Of a DNA stretch of 64,000 nucleotides, positions 1 to 6,684 are shown in pieces (position 1 is the first letter of the stretch; every line of letters begins with the position of its first letter). Position numbers and translations under genes: made by a program. The notes beneath the pieces are model-generated. The model worked only from the letters and a program-made list of their open reading frames with translations. It was not told the origin of the DNA and did not search any database. This DNA comes from Bdellovibrionales bacterium CG12_big_fil_rev_8_21_14_0_65_38_15. GTDB taxonomy: Bacteria > Bdellovibrionota > Bacteriovoracia > Bacteriovoracales > Bacteriovoracaceae. The stretch lies in the NCBI GenBank assembly GCA_002787775.1, contig PCUW01000002.1:1-64000 (forward strand), written 5' to 3'.

Positions 1-713
1 TAAAAGTGAGATAATCCTTTTTCCTCTTGAATGAGTTTAGAATCCACGCCTTTAAAATACTCAATGGCTTCTTTGGCATTTTGATCTAGTTTTTTCTTAG
101 TTTTGCCTTTGATAACGATAAAAATTTCAACTTGAAATAAGGCGCATTCTCCTGTGGTAATGCGATCAAGCATATTTTCAGCTTCATTATAAGCATTTTC
201 TGATTCAACATCTCTCATACCTTTAAAGAGACTAGAGTAGTGAAGTTTCCGTTTTAAATTGATCTTATTTTTAGCTTGTGTCTTTTCTAGCTTTCTTGCC
301 ATGATGACAAAATCGGGCCATTTAAGAGTGTCGAGGAGATTCAAAGTAGAGGGAAAGTCAGAAAGGGCCAACACCTTTATAAACTGATCACCACAAGTTA
401 GATAATTGTCATAAAAATGAATTTCTCTTGCATGGGCCTCCCAAAAAACTTCAAGAGGCTTATCACATGGGACGATTTGCCCATGTGATATATCCATATC
501 AGAAAAAGCATTGAGATATAGTTTACCATTTAACCAGTAGAGTTTAAATTCTCCTTCAGTACCCACTAAGTTTTTCTCAAGATCATTAAAGATGCTTTCT
601 TTTGAAAATTCAGCCATTCCCTCCATGTCAGAGGGAATGATTTGATAGAAACAACTTTTTTTACCATTCATTGATATTAGTTCATGTCCATTTGCGCTAA
701 ATAAAGGAATCAC
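1..713 (-). CDS. VirB4/TraC-like type IV secretion ATPase, N-terminal part (partial)
   Basis: The frame starts at a GTG at 713 that overlaps the stop of the upstream virB3-like gene (GTGA) and stays open to the left edge, giving about 237 residues. No Walker A motif lies in this part, so the ATPase domain must be off-window. The stretch near residues 190-220 (ALFQVEIFIVIKGKTKKKLD, then a helix ending in EYFKG) resembles the N-terminal alpha/beta region of VirB4/TraC proteins, which power pilus assembly and substrate transfer at the inner membrane. The gene order VirB2-like, VirB3-like, then this gene is the usual order for VirB4. The family call rests on that order and general resemblance; a VirB4 without ATPase residues cannot be excluded from what is visible. 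Confidence 0.65.
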   Translation of the reverse strand, partial: MIPLFSANGHELISMNGKKSCFYQIIPSDMEGMAEFSKESIFNDLEKNLVGTEGEFKLYWLNGKLYLNAFSDMDISHGQIVPCDKPLEVFWEAHAREIHFYDNYLTCGDQFIKVLALSDFPSTLNLLDTLKWPDFVIMARKLEKTQAKNKINLKRKLHYSSLFKGMRDVESENAYNEAENMLDRITTGECALFQVEIFIVIKGKTKKKLDQNAKEAIEYFKGVDSKLIQEEKGLSHF

Positions 714-961
714 TTTTTACCCCCTTTAAGAGTGGATAAATCAATTCTTTTAGTCGCTGGGAGAAAGAAACCAATGAAGTCAAAATTCTTTTTTAACACT
801 TTTAAAATTACGATTGCTCCAAGACTTATTGCCAATGTCATGAAAGATGAAAACTTAAAGATCATGGCAACATAAAGAGCAATCACAAGTCCCGCGATTT
901 CATAGAAGCTAAGTCCATAAATCTGTGGCAGTGTTTTTAAGAAACGTGGAAACTTCTTCAT
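710..961 (-). CDS. VirB3/TraL-like inner-membrane protein
   Basis: This is an 83-residue protein with a short basic N-terminus, two closely spaced hydrophobic segments at about 21-35 and 39-55, and a basic tail. Size, topology and position between a pilin-like gene and a VirB4-like gene fit VirB3/TraL, a small inner-membrane component that associates with VirB4. Its ATG overlaps the stop of the preceding gene and its own stop overlaps the next start, so translation is probably coupled through the operon. No sequence-specific motif proves the family; the call depends on context. Confidence 0.6.
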   Translation of the reverse strand: MKKFPRFLKTLPQIYGLSFYEIAGLVIALYVAMIFKFSSFMTLAISLGAIVILKVLKKNFDFIGFFLPATKRIDLSTLKGGKK

Positions 962-1221
962 TATGCTAACCCCTTAATGAAGCTAATAATGCTTGGGCTT
1001 AAAACTAAAATCAGAACACCCATAAGTGCCTGAGTCATCTTTGTAGCGGCATCTTGCTTTCCTAGCATGAAGTAAATTCCAGCGAGGCCAAGGCCAAAAA
1101 GAGCAACACCTAAGCCAATATGACTTGTCTCTTGTGCTAGTTTGTCCGCTGTAGCCTTTAAACTTCTTGCCCAAATTTTTTCAGAATAAAGAAATGGAAT
1201 TATTAGCATTAAAAAACTCAT
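961..1221 (-). CDS. VirB2/TrbC-like pilin
   Basis: This 86-residue protein has an N-terminal hydrophobic signal segment (about 1-17, possible cleavage after IWA) and two further hydrophobic segments at about 34-53 and 64-82. Between these lies a short polar, glycine-poor loop (GKQDAATK). Such a small exported two-helix protein placed before a VirB3-like gene fits the VirB2/TrbC pilin family, which polymerises into the conjugative pilus. It starts 8 bases after the lipoprotein gene and overlaps the VirB3-like gene. Confidence 0.6.
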   Translation of the reverse strand: MSFLMLIIPFLYSEKIWARSLKATADKLAQETSHIGLGVALFGLGLAGIYFMLGKQDAATKMTQALMGVLILVLSPSIISFIKGLA

Positions 1222-1229
1222 TTTCTCTC

Positions 1230-3128
1230 CTAGTTGTGGTAGTTGTTGACGATGCTACTTACATCAAATGTAAATGGTTGTTTGTAAGTACGATTCTTCC
1301 CAATCCCAAGAACATTCCAGTTGTACCAATGTCTCCACTGGTTAAAGTCTTTAGAGCCTTCATAAACAGGAATTTTCATATTGAAGGAAGCTGCCGCAGT
1401 AAGTTGCATACAGCCATAGCTTTGTCTTCCAGAGTAAGAAACAAGATTTACGCCTTCAAAGGTTGTTTCTGTAAAGGTTGTTATTTTTAAAGAGATAACA
1501 TTTTCATCAGCTTCGAAAAGTTCTTTAATCTTAGAAATATCACTAATACGGAAGTGAGGATTCTTATCGACCCAATAGATTTCAACTTTCTTTTCTTCAA
1601 TAAGCTTTTTAAGATTAAACTCATCTTCGTTAATGATTAAAGACAGTTGTCCCAACTCTTCTGATAAATCTTTCTTAAATTCAAATCCCTCATCACGTTT
1701 CATAAACTTATTGAATTTGATATGACAGTTATAGTGCCATGTTGTGCAGTTGCGCCCACACGAGCCACCGCTACTTGAGGGACGATCTTCTTTTTTATCT
1801 ACTTTTTCGCCAAGACGTTTTCCAGCATATAGTTGAAAATCAACGACGGAATTTGGTGAAATATTGCCAAGTGGATAAATCTCATAGTCGTCATTGCCAG
1901 ATACGCTATACCGAAGGGCATTTACTTTTTCAGATGATTGTTCAGCCAACTCTTTCCCTGTAAGATAAGAAAGAATAACAACGTCCTCTGGCTTAAATTC
2001 ATGGTTAAGATATGTCTGAGCTAGACGATCCGTAAAAATAAACCATTTTCCTTTTTTATCTTCACCTTTAACCTCTCGTAGGTGGGTATAGTCGCTTAGG
2101 TTATTTTCAAATTGGCCAACTTTCGTAAGTTCATCTTCTTCAACCTTGAATTGCTTAGGGTAAACATTGTCCATCAGGTCGACGAAGCGATTTTTGTTTT
2201 TGAAGGGAGCGACATACATTGCTCTGGTTTCAAGGGGTGTATTAATGACCATTTGAATCGTTTTGTTTTTCACTGATTTCATTAGCTCTGAATATTTGGA
2301 TTCAATTTCTGGAATTTCAAAATCTTTTACTTCTGAAACAATAAACTCCCCACGCTTGAGATAGTTTTGAGAAATCAGGTCAACGGGTACATTTTCGAGA
2401 GTCACTGAAAATGTTTCATTTATGTCACGATTAAAGTGCCGTTCAATAACTTTCGTTTCCAGCAATTCATAGGATTCTGTTTCATAGTTATAGTAGTAAA
2501 AATTTAACTCAAGGTTTTTCACTGAGCTATAAATAGAAGATGGAAGAAGTCGCACAGAGTTTTCTAGCTCAACGGTAACGGTATCAATGACTACTGATGG
2601 GTTATCAAAGTATTTGCCAGTTGAGAGTGCATATTTTTCATAAAAACGTGTATCAACGTCAGGATAGATTACTCGAGTAAGATCTGATTCCTTAATCTCT
2701 CCCCAGCTATGTGAGGAAAATTTACCAATTCGAGCCGCCTCATTAAAGGCCTTATTTCTAACGAGAATTTCTCCCACGCGATATTTGAAGTCAGGGTCAT
2801 TGCGACCAACACGAGTATCAATCGTAAAATCCCAAGTAGAATCTGGATGATCGACGCCATCAGGTGTTTTAACGTGCCAGTTCACTTTCATTGAGTAGTT
2901 TTGCAAAAACCGTACTCTGAGTTCTGGAATGTCTGCAACAAAAGGATTTAGGCCACGATCTTTTTCTTCAAGATCATTTAGCTTATCTCCATCAGTATCC
3001 ATCTTGGCGAGGTCTTCTGGCTTTAGCTCTTGATACTCAGTTACAGGTTTTGATTCATTTGCCTTGTCTGGACTTTTAAATGAGCAGGCCGTCGATAAGA
3101 GTAATAGTCCAAGTAAAATGTAGTTCAT
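1230..3128 (-). CDS. Large lipoprotein with thrombospondin type 3-like calcium motif, in the T4SS operon
   Basis: The 632-residue product begins with a lipoprotein signal (MNYILLGLLLLSTAC), so it should be anchored by Cys15. Residues about 43-56 (MDTDGDKLNDLEE) form a DxDxDxxxDxxE loop as in thrombospondin type 3/EF-hand-like calcium sites. The rest is not recognised; near residue 455 there is a Cys-rich patch (GGSCGRNCTTWHYNCH) and the C-terminal region has further Cys. The start is supported by AGGAGAAAAA directly before the ATG. Position just upstream of pilin and VirB3-like genes suggests a surface or periplasmic accessory of the secretion machine, perhaps in adhesion or channel assembly; that role is inference. 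Confidence 0.7.
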   Translation of the reverse strand: MNYILLGLLLLSTACSFKSPDKANESKPVTEYQELKPEDLAKMDTDGDKLNDLEEKDRGLNPFVADIPELRVRFLQNYSMKVNWHVKTPDGVDHPDSTWDFTIDTRVGRNDPDFKYRVGEILVRNKAFNEAARIGKFSSHSWGEIKESDLTRVIYPDVDTRFYEKYALSTGKYFDNPSVVIDTVTVELENSVRLLPSSIYSSVKNLELNFYYYNYETESYELLETKVIERHFNRDINETFSVTLENVPVDLISQNYLKRGEFIVSEVKDFEIPEIESKYSELMKSVKNKTIQMVINTPLETRAMYVAPFKNKNRFVDLMDNVYPKQFKVEEDELTKVGQFENNLSDYTHLREVKGEDKKGKWFIFTDRLAQTYLNHEFKPEDVVILSYLTGKELAEQSSEKVNALRYSVSGNDDYEIYPLGNISPNSVVDFQLYAGKRLGEKVDKKEDRPSSSGGSCGRNCTTWHYNCHIKFNKFMKRDEGFEFKKDLSEELGQLSLIINEDEFNLKKLIEEKKVEIYWVDKNPHFRISDISKIKELFEADENVISLKITTFTETTFEGVNLVSYSGRQSYGCMQLTAAASFNMKIPVYEGSKDFNQWRHWYNWNVLGIGKNRTYKQPFTFDVSSIVNNYHN

Positions 3129-3136
3129 TTTTTCTC

Positions 3137-3307
3137 CTAAATTTTGATAATGTTTAAAATCGAGTTCATTGGAAATGTCAGTATGATGCCCAGTCTTGCT
3201 AAGGTTGATAGGTATCCCTTATGACAATCCATCAGAATGCCCTCATAGGCTTTTCCATCTTTGGTAAAAACTTTCACTTCGTTTCCTATCTTTAATTTTT
3301 TTTCCAT
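3137..3307 (-). CDS. Small hypothetical protein, second gene of the T4SS operon
   Basis: A 56-residue frame runs from an ATG with AGAAAG upstream to a TAG eight bases before the lipoprotein start. It begins MEKKLKIGNEVKVFTKDGKA, suggesting a small beta-barrel of the KOW/Sm-like sort, and ends with a hydrophobic stretch. The spacing to both neighbours (9 and 8 bases) and good ribosome binding sites support it as a real gene. No family is recognised. A nucleic-acid-binding or regulatory role would fit the fold guess but is not shown. Confidence 0.55.
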   Translation of the reverse strand: MEKKLKIGNEVKVFTKDGKAYEGILMDCHKGYLSTLARLGIILTFPMNSILNIIKI

Positions 3308-3316
3308 TCTTTCTCC

Positions 3317-3487
3317 TTAGAACGGCTTGAGCATGTTCAACATGGCCTTACGCTGTTTGATGAGATTAAGATTTTTAATTTTGAAAGGTATGATCTCTGC
3401 TGAATCCCAATTGCATCCATCACAATACTTAAATCCCCAGAGACTTTTTAATTCATTCGCACATCGGCGACAGTGGTATACTTTCAC
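3317..3487 (-). CDS. Small zinc-ribbon protein, first gene of the T4SS operon
   Basis: A 56-residue frame starts at GTG 3487 behind a near-consensus ribosome binding site (AAAGGAGGTAGC) and ends at TAA nine bases before the next ATG. The sequence holds two CxxC knuckles, CRRC at 6-9 and CDGC at 22-25, which should bind one zinc ion. It is the first gene after the sigma-54-type promoter at 3530-3544. Small zinc ribbons often act as nucleic-acid-binding or adaptor modules; the exact role here is unknown. Confidence 0.6.
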   Translation of the reverse strand: MKVYHCRRCANELKSLWGFKYCDGCNWDSAEIIPFKIKNLNLIKQRKAMLNMLKPF

Positions 3488-3529
3488 GCTACCTCCTTTT
3501 TGTAGGTTGATTTTCGTGAAGCTCTTAGA

Positions 3530-3544
3530 TCAAGTTCTGTGCCA
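3530..3544 (-). promoter_or_regulatory. Sigma-54 (-24/-12) promoter of the T4SS operon
   Basis: On the minus strand the sequence reads TTGGCACAGAACTTGAT, i.e. TGGCAC-N5-TTGA. The RpoN consensus is TGGCAC-N5-TTGC, so the -24 element is perfect and the -12 element has one change. The predicted start lies near 3519, giving a leader of about 33 bases before the GTG at 3487. Two palindromes lie upstream at the distance usual for enhancer sites. Confidence 0.7.
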
Positions 3545-3629
3545 ATTTTTAGAATTTTGAATTTTCAAGAAAAGTATTTTGAATTTAAAGGGTTATGTGA
3601 AATGTTAGATTTCGTGAGTTTTTATTAGA

Positions 3630-3667
3630 CGGAAAATATTTTCCGAAAGTACGGAATTTAATTTCCG
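3630..3667 (-). promoter_or_regulatory. Tandem palindromes (candidate enhancer sites for a sigma-54 activator)
   Basis: Two sites of the form CGGAA-N6-TTCCG lie at 3630-3645 (CGGAAAATATTTTCCG, perfect palindrome) and 3652-3667 (CGGAATTTAATTTCCG). Their starts are 22 bp apart, about two helical turns, so bound dimers would lie on the same face. They are about 110-140 bp upstream of the expected start of the sigma-54 promoter. The same motif recurs at 6652-6667 before the sigma-54 activator gene. Confidence 0.65.
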
Positions 3668-3695
3668 CAGATGCTGTTAGCGAGGGTCACTAGAA

Positions 3696-4187
3696 TTAAA
3701 TTTTGTCTTGATTCTTTTTCTTTCTCATTTTTTTTACTCTAAAGTGCGAACCACAGCTTTCAGAACACCAAGTTTTATTTGCTCTTCCAATAAAATACTT
3801 TTTGCATTCTTTACGTTCGCAACGCTTTAGTCCTTTAAAATCACCAGAAGAGAGAAGATTTGCCATCATGTAGGCAATTGAAATTTCTGGGTCATGAATT
3901 TTGTCACCATTTGCAATTCGTCGCCAATGAAGGGAGCCATCAACAGAGTGTGATAAAACGTGAATAAACTGAACGTGACCGATTCTAGAATTTAATTTTC
4001 TTGTAACTTCCTTAGTAATTCCTTTATCAATGAAAATATCAAACCATTCTCTAGCAAGAGCACATTCGACTTCACGAATTGTAAGCTTGGAGTTTATATC
4101 AATATTTTGAGTAAGTGCTTTGTTTGCCATTCTGAGTAGGTTTTTAACATCAGCATGTCCCCAGCCAATAAGTTGGCCTTTGGTCAT
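3696..4187 (-). CDS. CGNR-type zinc finger protein
   Basis: The 163-residue protein ends in a CGNR-like zinc finger: CERKECKKYF, then WCSESCGSHFR, i.e. C-x4-C ... C-x3-C followed by a basic tail. In this family the C-terminal finger is thought to bind DNA and the N-terminal half is a ligand- or partner-binding domain. The canonical CGNR is CGSH here. The gene reads away from the CoiA-like gene and ends about 30 bp before the palindromes that precede the T4SS operon, so it is not part of that transcript. A regulatory role is likely but the target is unknown. Confidence 0.6.
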   Translation of the reverse strand: MTKGQLIGWGHADVKNLLRMANKALTQNIDINSKLTIREVECALAREWFDIFIDKGITKEVTRKLNSRIGHVQFIHVLSHSVDGSLHWRRIANGDKIHDPEISIAYMMANLLSSGDFKGLKRCERKECKKYFIGRANKTWCSESCGSHFRVKKMRKKKNQDKI

Positions 4188-4213
4188 GACTACAAATTGC
4201 TCTTTCTCTTTAT

Positions 4214-4261
4214 GTAACGGTTTTTTCAGAAAATACCTCTCTTGAACCCGTAACGGTTTTT
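4214..4261. repeat. Direct repeat GTAACGGTTTTT in a divergent promoter region
   Basis: The 12-mer GTAACGGTTTTT occurs at 4214-4225 and again at 4250-4261, 36 bp apart, between the divergent zinc-finger gene (start 4187) and CoiA-like gene (start 4308). It may be a paired regulator binding site; the neighbouring zinc-finger protein is the nearest candidate. There is no independent support. Confidence 0.35.
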
Positions 4262-4307
4262 GTGCTTAAATGTCGTAACATTTGAAGCGCAAGAAATCGA
4301 GGTTTTT

Positions 4308-5114
4308 ATGAAGTATGCAATAGTAAATGACGCAAGGAGTGAAGCTGTAAAAGGATTAAATGGCCTATGTCCTAACTGTAAAAGTCCAATGATTCCAAAG
4401 TGTGGAGCAAAAATTATTCATCACTGGGCACACAAGGGAAAGTTGGAGTGTGACCATTGGTGGGAGCCTGAGACTCAATGGCACAGAGATTGGAAAGGCT
4501 ATTTCCCAAAAGAATGGCAGGAAGTTGTACATCAAGACCCTATAACAGGTGAAAGGCATATTGCTGATGTAAAAACGAGTTTAGGTATAATCCTTGAGTT
4601 TCAACACTCACCAATAAAACCAGAAGAGCGTAAGTCTAGGAATGAATTTTATAAAAATATAGTTTGGGTTGTAGATGGAAAACGCCTCAATAACGATGAA
4701 GCGAACTTTGAGAAGGCCTATAACTCAGGTACAAGTATTGCTCATGTTAGAAAATTTTTTGTGAATGAGTCCTCATTGTTAAATAAGTGGACTGGTTTAA
4801 ATGTTCCTGTCTTTTTTGATTTTGGGCAACAGATTTTGTGGATGCTTATCCCAATTATCTCTGATGATATTACCGCCTATGTCCTTCCGATAAAGAAGGA
4901 AGACTTTTTAGTAATGTTTAGAGATGAAACTCTTGGAAAGGTAAATTCATTTTGGAAGTGGATGCAGGACTTTATTTTTTATATTAAAAATCCTCAGCAA
5001 AACAGACGTATAGTTCAGTTCGTTCATCCTGCGAGAGGGTCTAGTTTTAGAGGGCCTCGGATTGATTATGTTAGTAATCGTCATAGACACAGAAATAAGA
5101 AAAGAAGATTTTAA
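4308..5114 (+). CDS. CoiA-like protein (competence-type nuclease-fold family)
   Basis: The 268-residue protein has the layout of CoiA-family proteins: an early CPNC zinc-knuckle region with HHWAHK and CDHW, then a nuclease-like core (HIADV, then a strand with GIILEFQHSPI, then VWVVDG). The E-x-Q-like core suggests a PD-(D/E)XK-type active site, as proposed for CoiA. I chose the ATG at 4308 because it follows AATCGAGG at good spacing and begins the conserved part; the frame is open 48 bases further upstream. CoiA helps recombination of incoming DNA in Gram-positive competence; relatives occur widely near mobile DNA. Here it may process transferred DNA or be defence cargo. Confidence 0.65.
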   Translation: MKYAIVNDARSEAVKGLNGLCPNCKSPMIPKCGAKIIHHWAHKGKLECDHWWEPETQWHRDWKGYFPKEWQEVVHQDPITGERHIADVKTSLGIILEFQHSPIKPEERKSRNEFYKNIVWVVDGKRLNNDEANFEKAYNSGTSIAHVRKFFVNESSLLNKWTGLNVPVFFDFGQQILWMLIPIISDDITAYVLPIKKEDFLVMFRDETLGKVNSFWKWMQDFIFYIKNPQQNRRIVQFVHPARGSSFRGPRIDYVSNRHRHRNKKRRF

Positions 5115-5121
5115 TAAATCG

Positions 5122-6510
5122 TTATATTCTTTTATGAGCCAGATCAAAAAAGTAGAGAAGCGATTTCATATCATTTGCAGTGTTGAAAATGATTTTTTCA
5201 CTTAGCAAAATTGCGGCATCAGATGAATCGTTAAGGTAGTATTTCCTACGAATATGAATGTCTGCAATTCTTTCTCTCTGATCTGTCAGGTATGCTTCGA
5301 TAAGATTAAGTAGTATTTCCCTTGAAATATTTTTTGTGGCTATTTCCGAATAAGTTTCACCAATCTTGTTTTCATGAGTCAAAAACCATCCTTCACCAAG
5401 TGATTGAAGTGTATCTATAGTTCTTGAAATATCTTGTTTAATATTTAACAAAAATTGTCGCCCGAACTTAGTTAGTTTGGGTTCATTAAGCTCTTCTACT
5501 CCTGCTCTTATTTCAAACCAATTTCCTTTCTTTTCATCTTTGCCAATCCCGATAATTAACGATGGCTCGCCAATATGTTGGATTGGGTTTTTATCTTTTC
5601 TTTTCCTTACCAGCCAAAGATAACGGTAGTTTGGAAAATAGTTCTTTACCCATCTATTTAGAGAATATCCTCTGTCAAAATCTTCTAGTTTAATTGGTAG
5701 CTCTCGTGAAAACTGTAGGCCTTCATAAAATCGTTGAAGAATCGGATGAATTTTCTTTGTTAAAATCTCTTTAACTTTTTCGACATTTTCTTTGTTGATC
5801 TCAGCGAAGCCATGGTCAAATGCACTCCAATCTTCTTGAGTAAATCCTTTAAATAGACCTCCAGCTTCTAAATCAATATCTATTTGGGATAAATTATCAC
5901 TTTCCTTTGGAGATGGAGCGTATTTTATCCCAATGTCTCCATCAGAGTGCTGTAGTAACTTATTTCTAATTTCCTTCGTTTGTGCTTCTATATCTAATAA
6001 ATATTGTAATGATTTAACTGATAATGAGGTTTCCTTTCTCTTTAAATCATTCCATAAATTATTTATTCTTTTATGAATTTTAAAGAAGTCGATTCCTTTA
6101 GCAAGACAGGGATTACAAGGTTTATCAAATAAGACTCCAATCTCAAAATTGTTCTCAAGGCCATTGTTTGTTAAATTTGCAGATGTAATTAAAATTTTAT
6201 CATCATCAAACCAGAATATTTTTGAATGAAGATTTCCTCCGATATAAGAAACCTTGACACCTCCTTCTAGTAAAATTTTTAAAGTGCTTGGTAGCTGTAC
6301 ACCAGTTGCAATTCCTCGCCTTGTTATTTCTGTAATAACCTCTATATGGCGTTCTTCAGTTTGATATTGCACTAGCCTTTCGGCTTTGCTTTTAGAAATA
6401 AATGGGCAAATGATTCGAACTTGCTTTGAATTTTTAATCAGTTCTTCGATCTTCTCGAAGTGATTTATATTTTTGTGAGTATTAGCAATTAAAAAATTTG
6501 ATGTTTCCAC
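5122..6510 (-). CDS. Phospholipase D-like (HKD) domain protein
   Basis: The 462-residue protein has a single HKD motif: NLHSKIFWFD at about 94-102, then ILITSANLTNNG and NFEIGVLFD. This is the core of PLD-superfamily enzymes, which act as dimers when only one motif is present and include nucleases as well as lipases. The remaining 300 residues, rich in Lys and Glu, are not recognised. It starts at GTG 6510 with no clear ribosome binding site, and converges with the CoiA-like gene seven bases away. A nuclease in defence or DNA processing is the favoured guess from context. Confidence 0.6.
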   Translation of the reverse strand: METSNFLIANTHKNINHFEKIEELIKNSKQVRIICPFISKSKAERLVQYQTEERHIEVITEITRRGIATGVQLPSTLKILLEGGVKVSYIGGNLHSKIFWFDDDKILITSANLTNNGLENNFEIGVLFDKPCNPCLAKGIDFFKIHKRINNLWNDLKRKETSLSVKSLQYLLDIEAQTKEIRNKLLQHSDGDIGIKYAPSPKESDNLSQIDIDLEAGGLFKGFTQEDWSAFDHGFAEINKENVEKVKEILTKKIHPILQRFYEGLQFSRELPIKLEDFDRGYSLNRWVKNYFPNYRYLWLVRKRKDKNPIQHIGEPSLIIGIGKDEKKGNWFEIRAGVEELNEPKLTKFGRQFLLNIKQDISRTIDTLQSLGEGWFLTHENKIGETYSEIATKNISREILLNLIEAYLTDQRERIADIHIRRKYYLNDSSDAAILLSEKIIFNTANDMKSLLYFFDLAHKRI

Positions 6511-6629
6511 AAGTCTGCTTGTTATTAGAAAGGTTTTTTACGTTTTATCGGTAAGTTAGCTCTATTTCTATACCTAAAACTTTCATAAATAAAATTCACT
6601 TGCCACAAAGGTTTGTAGAGGATAAATAC

Positions 6630-6668
6630 CGGAAAGAAATGGTATTGGGGGCGGAAATATATTTCCGC
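6630..6668 (+). promoter_or_regulatory. Palindromic operator and upstream half-site before the activator gene
   Basis: GCGGAAATATATTTCCGC at 6651-6668 is an 18-bp perfect palindrome with the same CGGAA-N6-TTCCG pattern as the two sites at 3630-3667. A half-site (CGGAA) begins at 6630, exactly 22 bp upstream, repeating the spacing of the other pair. The palindrome ends 16 bp before the ATG of the sigma-54 activator, so binding there would more likely repress than activate that gene. Confidence 0.6.
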
Positions 6669-6684
6669 TTTTTGAAGGCTGAAA

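Noticed and set aside
1167..1490. 107-residue plus-strand frame opposite the lipoprotein gene.
   Set aside because: It is antisense to a well-supported gene with signal peptide and ribosome binding site, and has no features of its own.
6580..6625. TGGCAAGTGAATTTT on the minus strand as a sigma-54 promoter for the PLD-like gene.
   Set aside because: The -12 half lacks the GC or GA of TTGC and the -24 half is imperfect; not strong enough to call.
3630..6668. The two palindrome sites start exactly 3000 bp apart (3630/3652 and 6630/6652).
   Set aside because: The surrounding sequences are not otherwise repeated, so the round number is taken as coincidence.
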